The translations under genes were made by a program, and so were the position numbers. Shown one piece after another: positions 33,992 through 42,582 of a stretch of DNA of 45,782 bases (the first letter of the stretch is position 1; each line of letters opens with the position of its first letter). Source of the DNA: Sulfitobacter sp. HI0040 (GTDB lineage Bacteria; Pseudomonadota; Alphaproteobacteria; Rhodobacterales; Rhodobacteraceae); NCBI RefSeq assembly GCF_001634885.1, contig NZ_LWEX01000024.1, positions 1 through 45,782 of the forward strand. Direction: 5' to 3'. The notes beneath the pieces are model-generated. The model was given only the letters and a program-made list of their open reading frames with translations, was not told where the DNA came from and searched no databases.

Positions 33992-34522
33992 TCAGCTGCC
34001 GCAGCGCTTGGCGGCATCCTCCACCGCAGCGGTAAAGCCAAGCAGGGAGAACGTATCCTTCGTCTGCGTACCCCGCCCGGACATCCCTGTCAGGACCGCA
34101 TCGGCACCGCGCTTCATGGCGGTGATGATCTTGTTGTCGTCTTCCGTGGTGGCCGGCCACGCCCATTCACCTTCGGTGAAAAGCTCGAACGTGGTACCGG
34201 AAATATCCATGTTTACCGTGGAACCGGAGGCAAAAGGATACCCGCCGGTAAAGGCGACCTGTCCCTTGGCCCCGGCGGAAGGACGGTAGAATACCATCAA
34301 AAGCGTCTGGCCCCGGTTCACCGCGACCACACGTCCGTCCTTGGAATTAACGGTTTCCTTCGGGGTCGACACGCCCCAGCATTCCGTCGGATTGTCCTCG
34401 ACGAAGACGCTCCAGTCGGTTTTGGCCGCTACGCGGTTCGTGCTCTGCTCCTGCGCAAAGGCACTGCCCGCAACCATCGCGGCACCGATCACCGCCGCCC
34501 CAACCGTTTTCATAAATTGCAT
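33992..34522 (-). CDS. Invasion-associated locus B (IalB) family periplasmic protein
   Basis: A 176-residue exported protein. The signal peptide (about 1-23, MKTVGAAVIGAAMVAGSAFA) is followed by the IalB domain, with TDWSVFVEDNPTECWGVSTP and a C-terminal Cys pairing candidate (KRCGS). Named after a Bartonella protein, the family is common in free-living alphaproteobacteria and has no proven enzyme role. The start at 34522 has GGAGG eight bases upstream; an ATG three codons later (34513) would also give a complete signal peptide. A strong terminator follows. Confidence 0.88.
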   Translation of the reverse strand: MQFMKTVGAAVIGAAMVAGSAFAQEQSTNRVAAKTDWSVFVEDNPTECWGVSTPKETVNSKDGRVVAVNRGQTLLMVFYRPSAGAKGQVAFTGGYPFASGSTVNMDISGTTFELFTEGEWAWPATTEDDNKIITAMKRGADAVLTGMSGRGTQTKDTFSLLGFTAAVEDAAKRCGS

Positions 34523-34704
34523 TCGTACAGCCTCCAGCCGTCCTTGACCTCAATCTCATACCCACGGGAACCGGCGGGCAGGCCTTTGGCGGCTTGCTCT
34601 CTTGCAAGTGCTCCCGTTCTTCTCGACAACATGCATACTAACGCCAAACACGCGACCGGCGAAACCCTGATTGGCAGGAATTCGCCCAGACGGAGGACGA
34701 GAGC

Positions 34705-35685
34705 ATGACCCAAGCCGCAGAATTTGCAGAAGTCTGGCGGGGGCCCATCCTCGAAAGCGTCCATCACGGCCACGCGGTCATCTGCGACGACACCGGCGAA
34801 ATCGTCGAAGCATGGGGCGATCCATCCCGCGTAGTGCTGCCGCGTTCGTCGGCCAAGATGATACAGGCCCTGCCGCTGCTCGAATCGGGCGCGGCGGATG
34901 CGCGCAAGCTGAACAGCGCGCAGCTCGCCCTTGCATGCGCTTCCCACCAGGGTGCGGCGATCCATACCCAAAGGGTGGGCGACTGGCTGAAGGATCTGGG
35001 GCTGAAGGATGCGGATTTTCGCTGCGGCCCGCATATGCCCTATTCACGGGAAGCGGAGGTGGAGCTTATCCGCGCGGGTGAATCGCCCTGTCAGATCCAC
35101 AACAATTGCTCAGGCAAACATGCGGGCTTCCTGACCCTGAACGCCCATCTTAACGGCGGGGCCGACTACGTGGAGCCGGAGCACCCGGTTCAGCGCGCCT
35201 GCCTCGACGCCTTTGAGCGGGTGACACAGGAAACCTCCCCCGGATACGGCATCGACGGCTGCTCGGCGCCGAACTTCGCCAGCACCCTGCACGGGATGGG
35301 CCGCGCCATGGCGCATTTCGCCGCCGCGCCCGAAGGCTCGCCCGAAGAACGCCTGCACCGCGCCATGCGCGAACATCCCGAACTGGTCGCAGGCGAAGGC
35401 CGCGCCTGCACCGAGCTGATGCGTGCCATGGACGGGCGGGTCGCGCTGAAAACCGGCGCCGAAGGCTTCTTCATCGCCATTCTGCCCCACCGCAAACTCG
35501 GCATCGCGCTCAAGGCGGCGGACGGCGCTACACGCGCTGCCGAATGCGCCATCGCGGCGCTGCTTGTCCGGCTCGGGGAGTTGGACGCCAATCATCCCGC
35601 GGCGGTCAAACGGCTGCGGCCCGCCATACTGAACGCCCGCGGGATTGAGACCGGATCCATCAGACCAGCAGCCGCGCTGACCTGA
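34705..35685 (+). CDS. L-asparaginase II (Rhizobium-type, Asparaginase_II family)
   Basis: A 326-residue amidohydrolase of the thermolabile Rhizobium-type asparaginase family, unrelated to the E. coli enzymes. Typical segments are VESVHHGHAVI-like LESVHHGHAV near residue 16, the Ser-Ser-Lys motif LPRSSAKMIQALP (45-57), ALACASHQGAAIH (75-87), HNNCSGKHAGFL (132-143) and DGCSAPNF (about 185-192). It hydrolyses asparagine to aspartate and ammonia. A GGAGGA site lies 7 nt before the ATG. The gene is alone, with a GC-rich dyad between its end and convergent serB. Confidence 0.92.
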   Translation: MTQAAEFAEVWRGPILESVHHGHAVICDDTGEIVEAWGDPSRVVLPRSSAKMIQALPLLESGAADARKLNSAQLALACASHQGAAIHTQRVGDWLKDLGLKDADFRCGPHMPYSREAEVELIRAGESPCQIHNNCSGKHAGFLTLNAHLNGGADYVEPEHPVQRACLDAFERVTQETSPGYGIDGCSAPNFASTLHGMGRAMAHFAAAPEGSPEERLHRAMREHPELVAGEGRACTELMRAMDGRVALKTGAEGFFIAILPHRKLGIALKAADGATRAAECAIAALLVRLGELDANHPAAVKRLRPAILNARGIETGSIRPAAALT

Positions 35686-35709
35686 TTCCGCTTCCAAATG
35701 GTTTTAAAT

Positions 35710-35740
35710 CCCGGGGGGCCCGGGGGGCTGGCCCCCCGGG
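35710..35740. repeat. GC-rich dyad / dispersed repeat between asparaginase gene and serB
   Basis: CCCGGGGGG (35719-35727) and CCCCCCGGG (35732-35740) pair around a CTGG loop, next to a partial direct copy of the left arm at 35710. The core GGGGGCTGGCCCCC recurs at 41518-41531. Placed between convergent genes it may end both transcripts, although no T-run is present. Confidence 0.7.
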
Positions 35741-35753
35741 GGTGGCGCCAAAA

Positions 35754-36629
35754 TCACCCGGCGAAATCAGCCACCCCGTACCCCTGCAGGTAAAGCAACG
35801 CGGTCAGATCGCCGAAGTTGATCCGCAGGTCGCACTCAGCCGCCACAACCGGCTTGGCGTGCAGCGCCACTCCCATCCCGGCGCGGTGCAACATGCCCAG
35901 ATCATTGGCCCCATCCCCCACGGCGAGCACGTCGCTTGCATCGAACCCCAGCCGCGCCGTGATCTCCTCCAGCGCATCGACCTTGGCCTGCCGACCGAGG
36001 ATCGGGATGCCGACGTCGCCGGAGAGCACGCCATCCTCCGCCAGAAGCGTATTCGCGCGATTTTCATGGAAGCCCAGTGCCTCTGCCACCGGCCCGGTGA
36101 AGGCGGTGAACCCGCCTGAGACAAGCGCGGTGTGCGCCCCGTTCTCCCGCATGGTCGCGATCAGCTGACGTCCTCCCGGCATATGCGTGATCCGGGATGC
36201 CAGCACCTCACCGACGATGCTTTCCTTCAGACCTTTCAAAAGCCCCACCCGCTCGCGCAGCGCCGCCTCGAAATCCAACTCGCCGTTCATCGCGCGCGCG
36301 GTGATCTCCTTCACGCGGTCGCCCACGCCTGCCGCATCCGCCAATTCGTCGATGCATTCCTGCTGGATCATCGTACTGTCCATATCCGCAAGCAGCATGC
36401 GCTTGCGCCGCCCCTCCTGCGGAACGATCCCAAGATCGACGCCCATCCGCTGGCACTCCTCCCAGACCTGCCAGCGGTTGCCTGGCATCGCGGCAAGCGA
36501 GAACTCAGCCGCCTCGTCCGGGGCCAGCCAGAGAGCATCGCCACCACCCCACGCGTTGCGCAGGGAGTCCACCAGCGCAGGGTCGAGATTTGCCTTTTCC
36601 GGATCGGTAAGAAGGACAGCGGTGAACAT
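35754..36629 (-). CDS. serB: Phosphoserine phosphatase
   Basis: Last step of serine synthesis: phosphoserine to serine. The 291-residue protein has an N-terminal ACT-like region (about 1-70) and a HAD domain with DxD nucleophile motif LLADMDSTMIQ (Asp82, Asp84), motif II Ser in LVSGGFTAFTG and motif IV GDGANDLGML. The ATG at 36629 has GGAAA upstream; a longer open frame would run 57 codons further, back into the serC leader and start, and is not believable. It is divergent from serC-serA across 156 bp, so the three serine-pathway genes share one control region. Confidence 0.95.
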   Translation of the reverse strand: MFTAVLLTDPEKANLDPALVDSLRNAWGGGDALWLAPDEAAEFSLAAMPGNRWQVWEECQRMGVDLGIVPQEGRRKRMLLADMDSTMIQQECIDELADAAGVGDRVKEITARAMNGELDFEAALRERVGLLKGLKESIVGEVLASRITHMPGGRQLIATMRENGAHTALVSGGFTAFTGPVAEALGFHENRANTLLAEDGVLSGDVGIPILGRQAKVDALEEITARLGFDASDVLAVGDGANDLGMLHRAGMGVALHAKPVVAAECDLRINFGDLTALLYLQGYGVADFAG

Positions 36630-36710
36630 GGCGAAGTTTCCGATGCGCGTCAGGAATGTCGCAAAAAGCGACTCGAGCGGCGTTCTAGCCACGTTTTTCC
36701 ACTTGTGCCA

Positions 36711-36785
36711 GCCCGGGCCGCGCCGTAATTCCGGCGGTGGGACACCCTTCCCCAACGAAGGGCGCTTATCTGAAAGGGTAGCATT
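36711..36785 (+). ncRNA. serC leader RNA motif (candidate cis-regulatory RNA)
   Basis: The leader just before the serC start holds three stacked hairpins: CGCCG/CGGCG (about 36721-36736), CCCTT/AAGGG (36745-36762, loop CCCCAACG) and GCTTATC/GGGTAGC (36764-36782, loop TGAAA, one bulged T), the last ending 3 bases before the ATG. The order and the CTGAAAGGGTAGC end match what I remember of the serC RNA motif from alphaproteobacteria. The last hairpin holds the probable ribosome-binding GGG, so control of translation start is plausible. The ligand is unknown. Confidence 0.65.
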
Positions 36786-37967
36786 ATGGCTATTGCACAA
36801 CCGGCTTCACAGCCGGACTCCGTTCGTCCGACCACAAAACCGGCGAACCCGCGTTTCTCCTCCGGCCCCTGCGCCAAACCCCCCGTTTTCGATCTGACCC
36901 GGCTCGCGGATGCACCGCTTGGGCGCAGCCACCGCGCGGCGGTCGGCAAGGCGAAGCTGCTCGAGGCAATCGAGACGACGCGCGAGGTTCTCGGCGTTCC
37001 CGCAGATTATCGCATCGGCATCGTGCCGGGCTCCGACACGGGCGCTTTTGAGATGGCGATGTGGACGATGCTGGGCGAACGCCCTGCCCAAATGGTCGCT
37101 TGGGAATCCTTTGGTGCGGGCTGGGTGACGGATGCGGTCAAACAGCTCAAGATCGACGCGACGACCCATACCGCCGACTACGGCGAGATCGTGGATATGG
37201 CGGCGCTTAACTACGATAACGACGTCTGCTTTACGTGGAACGGCACGACCTCCGGCGTGCGCGTACCGTCGGGCGATGTCATTCCCTCAAATCGCGCGGG
37301 CCTGACGTTCTGTGATGCGACATCGGCGGCTTTTGCCCAGGATCTGCCTTGGGACAAGCTGGATGTAACGACCTTCTCCTGGCAGAAAGTGCTGGGCGGC
37401 GAAGCGGCGCATGGCATGCTGATCCTGTCGCCCCGCGCTGTCGAAAGGCTGGAAAGCTACACCCCCGCCTGGCCCCTGCCCAAGATTTTCCGGCTGACGA
37501 AAGGCGGCAAGTTGATAGAGGGCATCTTCAAGGGCGAAACGATCAACACGCCCTCCATGCTCTGTGTCGAAGACTATCTTCAGGCGCTCGACTGGGCAAA
37601 ATCGGTCGGTGGCCTGAAAGGTCTGATCGGACGGGCCGATGCCAATGCGCAGGCCATCGCAAGGTTTGTAGAAGATCACGACTGGATCGAATTCCTCGCT
37701 AGCGAGCCAGCGATCCGGTCGAACACCTCGGTCTGCCTCAAGTTCAACGACGGGCGCATCGCCGACGGTGCCTCCTTCGCCAAGGCCGTCGCCAAGCGGC
37801 TGGAGTCCGAAGGCGTGGCGCTGGATATCGGTGCCTATCGCGATGCTCCTCCGGGTCTGCGGATCTGGTGCGGCGGCACGGTCGAGACCTCGGATATCGA
37901 GGCGCTTCTGCCATGGCTCGCCTGGGCTTTCGAAGCCGAGATCGCGGCACAGGCCAAGGCGGCCTGA
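36786..37967 (+). CDS. serC: Phosphoserine aminotransferase (alphaproteobacterial type)
   Basis: PLP enzyme converting 3-phosphohydroxypyruvate and glutamate to phosphoserine. The 393-residue protein is the long alphaproteobacterial form. It begins with a short tail then [30 protein letters not shown] (81-97) and [11 protein letters not shown] (151-161) are substrate and cofactor regions, DATS (177-180) holds the PLP-contacting Asp, and Lys201 in [15 protein letters not shown] is the Schiff-base lysine. serA follows after 78 bp on the same strand. The upstream serC-type RNA probably controls translation of this gene first. Confidence 0.97.
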   Translation: MAIAQPASQPDSVRPTTKPANPRFSSGPCAKPPVFDLTRLADAPLGRSHRAAVGKAKLLEAIETTREVLGVPADYRIGIVPGSDTGAFEMAMWTMLGERPAQMVAWESFGAGWVTDAVKQLKIDATTHTADYGEIVDMAALNYDNDVCFTWNGTTSGVRVPSGDVIPSNRAGLTFCDATSAAFAQDLPWDKLDVTTFSWQKVLGGEAAHGMLILSPRAVERLESYTPAWPLPKIFRLTKGGKLIEGIFKGETINTPSMLCVEDYLQALDWAKSVGGLKGLIGRADANAQAIARFVEDHDWIEFLASEPAIRSNTSVCLKFNDGRIADGASFAKAVAKRLESEGVALDIGAYRDAPPGLRIWCGGTVETSDIEALLPWLAWAFEAEIAAQAKAA

Positions 37968-38045
37968 GGCTTCCACAATTCCCCATTTCAGGCGCGGCAG
38001 CCCAAGGCTGCCGCCCCGTTCCCCAATACATCAAAGGACCGCCCC

Positions 38046-39641
38046 ATGGCACCCAAGGTACTCATTTCGGACAAACTCAGCGACGCCGCTGTGCAGATTT
38101 TCAAGGATCGCGGCGTCGAGGTCGATTTCCAGCCCGACCTCGGGAAGGACAAGGACAAGCTGGCGGAGGTCATCGGCAACTACGACGGCCTTGCCATCCG
38201 CTCCGCCACGAAGGTGACGGAAAAGATCCTCGCGCAGGCTGACAAGCTCAAGGTCATCGGCCGGGCAGGGATCGGCACCGACAACATCGATAAGGACGCC
38301 GCCTCCAAAAAAGGGGTGATCGTCATGAACACGCCCTTCGGCAACATGATCACCACCGCCGAACATGCCATCGCCATGATGTTCGCCGTCGCTCGCCAGA
38401 TCCCGGAGGCCAGTTCCTCTACCCATGCCGGTAAATGGGAAAAGTCCAAGTTCATGGGCGTGGAACTGACGGGCAAGACCCTCGGCGTGATCGGGGCAGG
38501 CAATATCGGTGGCATCGTCTGCGACCGGGCCCGCGGACTGAAAATGAAAGTCGTGGCCTACGATCCCTTCCTCGGCGAGGAAAAGGCCCAGAAAATGGGC
38601 GTGGAAAAGGTAGAACTGGACGAACTGCTGTCGCGGGCCGACTTCATCACCCTCCATGTGCCCTATACGGAGCAGACGGCGAATATCCTGAGCCGCGAGA
38701 ACCTCGCCAAGACCAAGCCGGGCGTGCGCATCATCAACTGCGCCCGCGGCGGGCTCGTGGACGAAGAGGCACTGGCCGAACTGCTGAAGTCCGGACACGT
38801 CGCCGGGGCCGCTTTTGACGTCTTTGCCGAGGAGCCCGCGAAGGAGAACCCCCTTTTCGGATTGCCCAATGTCGTTTGCACCCCGCACCTCGGCGCCGCC
38901 ACGACCGAGGCACAGGAAAACGTCGCCCTTCAGGTGGCCGAACAGATGTCCGACTATCTGCTGACCGGCGCCGTGACCAACGCGCTCAACATGCCCTCCG
39001 TCACCGCCGAGGAAGCGGCCGTGATGGGGCCTTGGGTCAAACTGGCGGGCCATCTCGGTGCCTTTATCGGGCAGATGACCGATGAACCGATCAAGGCCAT
39101 CAACATTCTTTATGACGGTACGGTTTCGACCATGAATACCGACGCGCTCAACTGCAGCGTGGTGGCAGGCATCATCAAGCGCGCGAACCCGGACGTGAAC
39201 ATGGTGAGCGCGCCCGTGGTGGCCCGTGAAAAGGGCATCCAGATCAGTACGACCAATCAGGACAAATCCGGCGTTTTCGACGGCTACATCAAGGTCACCG
39301 TCGTGACGGACAAACGCGAACGCTCCATCGCCGGCACGGTCTTCTCTGACGGCAAGCCGCGGTTCATCCAGATCAAGGGCATCAACATCGAGGCCGAGGT
39401 GGGGGCGCATATGCTCTACACCACGAACGAGGACGTTCCCGGCATCATCGGCGTTCTGGGCAACACCATGGGCGGAAATGGCGTGAACATCGCCAACTTC
39501 ACCCTCGGTCGCGCCGCCGCCAAGGGCGAAGCGATCGCACTTCTCTACGTGGACGAAGAAGTGCCCGCCCCTGTCATCAAGAAACTGCGCGACACGGGGA
39601 TGTTCACCCAGATCAAGCCGCTGCAGTTCGACGTGGCCTGA
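38046..39641 (+). CDS. serA: D-3-phosphoglycerate dehydrogenase (long form with ACT domain)
   Basis: First step of serine synthesis, NAD-linked oxidation of 3-phosphoglycerate. The 531-residue long form has the split substrate domain (about 1-100 and 285-315), the NAD domain with GAGNIGG at 150-156, the catalytic Arg in NCARGGLVDEEAL, Glu in FAEEP and His in TPHLGAAT. The allosteric substrate-binding domain (about 320-450) and C-terminal ACT domain (about 455-530, DVPGIIGVLGNTMGGNGVNI) usually confer serine feedback inhibition. AGGA lies 7 nt before the ATG. It is cotranscribed with serC and followed by a strong hairpin. Confidence 0.97.
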   Translation: MAPKVLISDKLSDAAVQIFKDRGVEVDFQPDLGKDKDKLAEVIGNYDGLAIRSATKVTEKILAQADKLKVIGRAGIGTDNIDKDAASKKGVIVMNTPFGNMITTAEHAIAMMFAVARQIPEASSSTHAGKWEKSKFMGVELTGKTLGVIGAGNIGGIVCDRARGLKMKVVAYDPFLGEEKAQKMGVEKVELDELLSRADFITLHVPYTEQTANILSRENLAKTKPGVRIINCARGGLVDEEALAELLKSGHVAGAAFDVFAEEPAKENPLFGLPNVVCTPHLGAATTEAQENVALQVAEQMSDYLLTGAVTNALNMPSVTAEEAAVMGPWVKLAGHLGAFIGQMTDEPIKAINILYDGTVSTMNTDALNCSVVAGIIKRANPDVNMVSAPVVAREKGIQISTTNQDKSGVFDGYIKVTVVTDKRERSIAGTVFSDGKPRFIQIKGINIEAEVGAHMLYTTNEDVPGIIGVLGNTMGGNGVNIANFTLGRAAAKGEAIALLYVDEEVPAPVIKKLRDTGMFTQIKPLQFDVA

Positions 39642-39647
39642 ACCTAG

Positions 39648-39672
39648 AGGGCGGGCAACCTCTGCCCGCCCT
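39648..39672 (+). terminator. Hairpin after serA
   Basis: AGGGCGGGCA and TGCCCGCCCT form a perfect 10-bp stem with an ACCTC loop, 6 bp after the serA stop. It lacks a T-run (GCCTCTCC follows), so termination strength is uncertain and some read-through into the phosphatase gene 22 bp later is likely. Confidence 0.6.
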
Positions 39673-39694
39673 GCCTCTCCGGAAGGATGCGTGC

Positions 39695-40429
39695 ATGCCC
39701 CAACCCATCTATGCAATCGGCGACATTCACGGCCAGTTGGATGAATTGGAGCGTGTCCTTTCCCTGATCGATGCCGATGGCGGCCCCGATGCCGCCATCG
39801 TCTTTGTCGGCGACTACGTGGACAGGGGGCCTGAAAGCCGCGGGGTGATCGACCTGCTGACCAAGGCGCAGGACGCGGGGCGGCCCTGGACCATGCTCAA
39901 GGGAAACCACGACAGGTATTTCCAACGTTTCCTGACAAACGGAGCGTTGCACGATCCCGCGACCCGTGCGGATCTTCTGTGGCTCAATCCGCGGCTCGGC
40001 GGCGACAAGACGCTGTTATCCTACGGGATCGACATCGAAGCTTCTGCCGAAACCGCGGAACTGGCAGCGCAAGCGCGTGCCGAAGTACCCCAAAGGCATG
40101 TGGCGTTTCTGGAGGGTCTGCCTTCGCTTCATGTTACGGATGAGTTGATATTCGTGCATGCGGGCATTCGTCCGGGCGTACCGCTGGACGATCAGACAGA
40201 GGATGATCTCGTCTGGATCCGCGATCCCTTTCTCACCGATACCCGGGATCACGGGAAACTGGTTGTACATGGCCATACCGCGCTGGATCAGCCCCAACAC
40301 CACGGCAACCGTGTCAATCTGGATGCCGGGGCGGGGTATTTTCGCCCTCTCCACGCGGCGGTATTCGAAGGTCGGGACTGCTGGCGGCTGACCGACGCGG
40401 GGCGCGTGGCCCTTCTGCCGACGCTCTAG
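39695..40429 (+). CDS. Metallophosphoesterase, PrpA/serine-threonine phosphatase-like
   Basis: A 244-residue calcineurin-like phosphatase of the bacterial PrpA/lambda-phosphatase group. Metal motifs are GDIHG (9-13), GDYVDRGP (39-46), GNHD (70-73), a FVHAG segment (about 152-156) and HGHT near 194, all intact. It probably removes phosphate from proteins or small phospho-compounds; the in vivo substrate is unknown. GGAAGGA lies 7 nt before the ATG. It follows serA closely but has no pathway link I can show, and its end overlaps the convergent App1-family gene by 4 bp. Confidence 0.92.
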   Translation: MPQPIYAIGDIHGQLDELERVLSLIDADGGPDAAIVFVGDYVDRGPESRGVIDLLTKAQDAGRPWTMLKGNHDRYFQRFLTNGALHDPATRADLLWLNPRLGGDKTLLSYGIDIEASAETAELAAQARAEVPQRHVAFLEGLPSLHVTDELIFVHAGIRPGVPLDDQTEDDLVWIRDPFLTDTRDHGKLVVHGHTALDQPQHHGNRVNLDAGAGYFRPLHAAVFEGRDCWRLTDAGRVALLPTL

Positions 40430-41427
40430 GAGCCTGCAGTCGCATCCAAAGCATCGCGGATGCGGGGCGCAAAGCCCCCGAAGCTGGGTGCGTGCAACAA
40501 CAGAACCCCCTGCGCGGCAATCTCTTCCATCGCGCGCAGGCTTTCAGCGTCAGGGCCCGGCCCGGGTTCGCGCAGAACGACGGCCCTGATACGCCCGGGA
40601 TGGCGCAGAACCGCGTCGCGGTAGACGAAAGCATCGTGTTGCCCGGTATCCCCCACCAGTACATACGGCAGCGTAGGGTTTGCCGCCAAAAGCACATCGA
40701 TGCTGTCGCCCTTGTGATCGCCATGCGTTCCGGTGATGAACTTGGTTTCGCTCATTCCCAGATCGCGCAGGAACTTCGGCCCGGGCACCAGACCGGCCCG
40801 CTCGAAAATGCGGCGCAGGAAGTAATGCAGGTTCCAGGGGGATGAGCTGACATAATAAACTGGGTTGCGCCCGCCCTCAGACAGGGTTTCCATGAAAGGC
40901 GGGGCATCTTCGAATACCTTGCGGGTCATCGCGTTCCCCGTCAGCGAGGTCCAGAGGTTCCGGGCGATCGAATAGGCCCCCGTCTGCATCATCGTGTCGT
41001 CGATATCCGAAATAACAGCGAATTCCGCGTCATCCCGCGCGATCAGAACCGGGCATACCGTGACGCCTTCCTGACCTCTGATGCTCACATCGACATTGAC
41101 CCAACCCTCCCGCGCGTCGCGCGGCAGGAGCAAGGTAAAATATCCTTCCTGCCCGGAAATGGCCGTCACGCCCCGCGCGGCCACCTCCACATCCGCCACT
41201 TCATCCGTCAAAAACAGTGACACCATCTGGCGAAAGTTCAGCCAGAGCGATTGGGACGGATCGGGGCGATGCCTCCGCAAGGAGCCGAGGACGCGGCCCC
41301 TCACCACCAGATGTTCGGGATCCGCGTAGCCGATATAGGGCGCGATCACCTTCTTCCGGATCCGTCGCGCGCGCCAGCTATCCCAGGTTCGCTCGCTCCA
41401 TAAAGCGATGCGATGAATCGCCGCCAT
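40426..41427 (-). CDS. App1-family (DUF2183) phosphatidate phosphatase-like protein
   Basis: A 333-residue protein of the App1 catalytic-domain family; the yeast member dephosphorylates phosphatidate and diacylglycerol pyrophosphate. The HAD-like DxDxT nucleophile motif is SDIDDTMMQTG, with Asp141 and Asp143, followed by YVSSSPWNLHYFL and FITGTHGDHKGDSID as later motifs. The first 130 residues form a beta-rich N-terminal region usual in the bacterial proteins. The ATG at 41427 was chosen over the frame's earlier opening because it matches the family start MAAIHRIALWSERTWD-like. No signal peptide is evident, so it should act in the cytoplasm or at the inner membrane face. Confidence 0.85.
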   Translation of the reverse strand: MAAIHRIALWSERTWDSWRARRIRKKVIAPYIGYADPEHLVVRGRVLGSLRRHRPDPSQSLWLNFRQMVSLFLTDEVADVEVAARGVTAISGQEGYFTLLLPRDAREGWVNVDVSIRGQEGVTVCPVLIARDDAEFAVISDIDDTMMQTGAYSIARNLWTSLTGNAMTRKVFEDAPPFMETLSEGGRNPVYYVSSSPWNLHYFLRRIFERAGLVPGPKFLRDLGMSETKFITGTHGDHKGDSIDVLLAANPTLPYVLVGDTGQHDAFVYRDAVLRHPGRIRAVVLREPGPGPDAESLRAMEEIAAQGVLLLHAPSFGGFAPRIRDALDATAGS

Positions 41428-41484
41428 GATCCTGCCTTTACTCACTACATACGCCCCCGTATGGCACTTCACCCTTTCGAGAAA

Positions 41485-41536
41485 TACTCCGGGGGAGGCG
41501 GGCTTGCAAAGCCCGGCGGGGGCTGGCCCCCATCAA
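41485..41536. repeat. GC-rich hairpin repeat after tdh
   Basis: Two adjacent hairpins lie here: GGGCTT/AAGCCC (41500-41514) and GGGGGC/GCCCCC (41518-41531), after a GAAATACTCCGGGGGAGGC stretch of the kind scattered through Rhodobacteraceae intergenic regions. The core GGGGGCTGGCCCCC is shared with 35723-35736. Its right edge touches the tdh stop on the minus strand, so it may also work as the terminator of kbl-tdh. Confidence 0.65.
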
Positions 41537-42582
41537 GCCTTCGTCCAATCCAGAACCACCTTGCCGGAACTGCCCGATTTCATAGCGGCGAACCCCGCTT
41601 CAAAATCATCGACCGGAAAGCGATGCGTGATGATCTTGGACACATCGAGCCCGTTTTCCAGCATCGCGATCATCTTGTACCATGTCTCAAAGATCTCCCG
41701 GCCATAGACACCCTTGATGGTGAGCGCCTTGAAAACGATGCGGCTCCAATCGACGGGCGATTTGCCGGGGGGTATGCCCAGCATCGCGATCCGCCCGCCC
41801 ATGGTCATGGCTTCGACCATCTGGTCCAGCGCGTGCTGGTTGCCCGACATTTCCAGACCGACGTCAAATCCCTGCTTCATCTTCAGCCGGGGGATCACCT
41901 CCCCCAGCTCTTCCTCCGCCACGTTGACGGGAACGACATCTGGCACCACCTGCGCCGCCAAGGCCAGACGATCAGGATTGAGGTCGGTGATCACCACATG
42001 CCGCGCGCCGACGTGTCGCGCCACCGCCGCCGCCATGATCCCGATGGGCCCAGCGCCGGTAATCAACACGTCTTCCCCCACCAGATCGAAGCTGAGCGCC
42101 GTATGCACGGCGTTCCCCAACGGGTCGAGGATGGCGCCTATATCGTCGCTTATTTCGTCAGGCAGGGGCACGACATTGAAGGCGGGCAAGCGCAGGTATT
42201 GCGCAAAAGCGCCCTGCTCGTTCACCCCGATCCCCCGGGTCGCCGGGTCGAGGTGGAATTTCCCGGCACGGCTCTGCCGGGAATTCTTGCCGATCAGATG
42301 CCCTTCGCCGGAGCAGCGCTGGCCAATCTCCAGACCTTCGACATTGCGCCCCAGTTCCACGATCTCCCCGGCGAACTCATGCCCGGTGATCAGCGGGACG
42401 GGGACGGTTTTCGCCGCCCATTCATCCCAGTTCCAGATATGGATATCGGTGCCGCAGATGCCGGTTTTGTTGATGCGGATCAAAACGTCGTCCGGTCCGA
42501 TTTCGGGCACCGGTGCATGGGTCATCCACAACCCTTCCCGGGGATGGAGCTTTGAGAGCGCCTTCATCTCATTCGTCGTCAT
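41533..42582 (-). CDS. tdh: L-threonine 3-dehydrogenase lacking structural-zinc cysteines
   Basis: NAD-linked oxidation of threonine to 2-amino-3-ketobutyrate, the substrate of Kbl encoded just upstream. The 349-residue medium-chain dehydrogenase keeps the catalytic zinc site (Cys43 in [10 protein letters not shown], His68-Glu69 in TGHEFAGE) and the NAD motif [13 protein letters not shown]. The lobe that in E. coli Tdh holds four structural-zinc cysteines reads [19 protein letters not shown] here, with Gly98, Ser101, Ser104 and Asp112 at the Cys positions. The rest of the sequence is fully conserved, so this is a variant, not decay. Its ATG overlaps the kbl stop by 4 bp. Confidence 0.95.
   Translation of the reverse strand: MTTNEMKALSKLHPREGLWMTHAPVPEIGPDDVLIRINKTGICGTDIHIWNWDEWAAKTVPVPLITGHEFAGEIVELGRNVEGLEIGQRCSGEGHLIGKNSRQSRAGKFHLDPATRGIGVNEQGAFAQYLRLPAFNVVPLPDEISDDIGAILDPLGNAVHTALSFDLVGEDVLITGAGPIGIMAAAVARHVGARHVVITDLNPDRLALAAQVVPDVVPVNVAEEELGEVIPRLKMKQGFDVGLEMSGNQHALDQMVEAMTMGGRIAMLGIPPGKSPVDWSRIVFKALTIKGVYGREIFETWYKMIAMLENGLDVSKIITHRFPVDDFEAGFAAMKSGSSGKVVLDWTKA

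Noticed and set aside
36630-36800. Apparent 57-codon N-terminal extension of SerB
   Set aside because: It would run back through the serC leader RNA and the serC start; the ATG at 36629 gives the usual protein.
38031-39716. A 561-codon minus-strand open frame antisense to serA
   Set aside because: It is a composition shadow of serA; its His- and Asp-rich translation matches no family and the serA frame is fully conserved.
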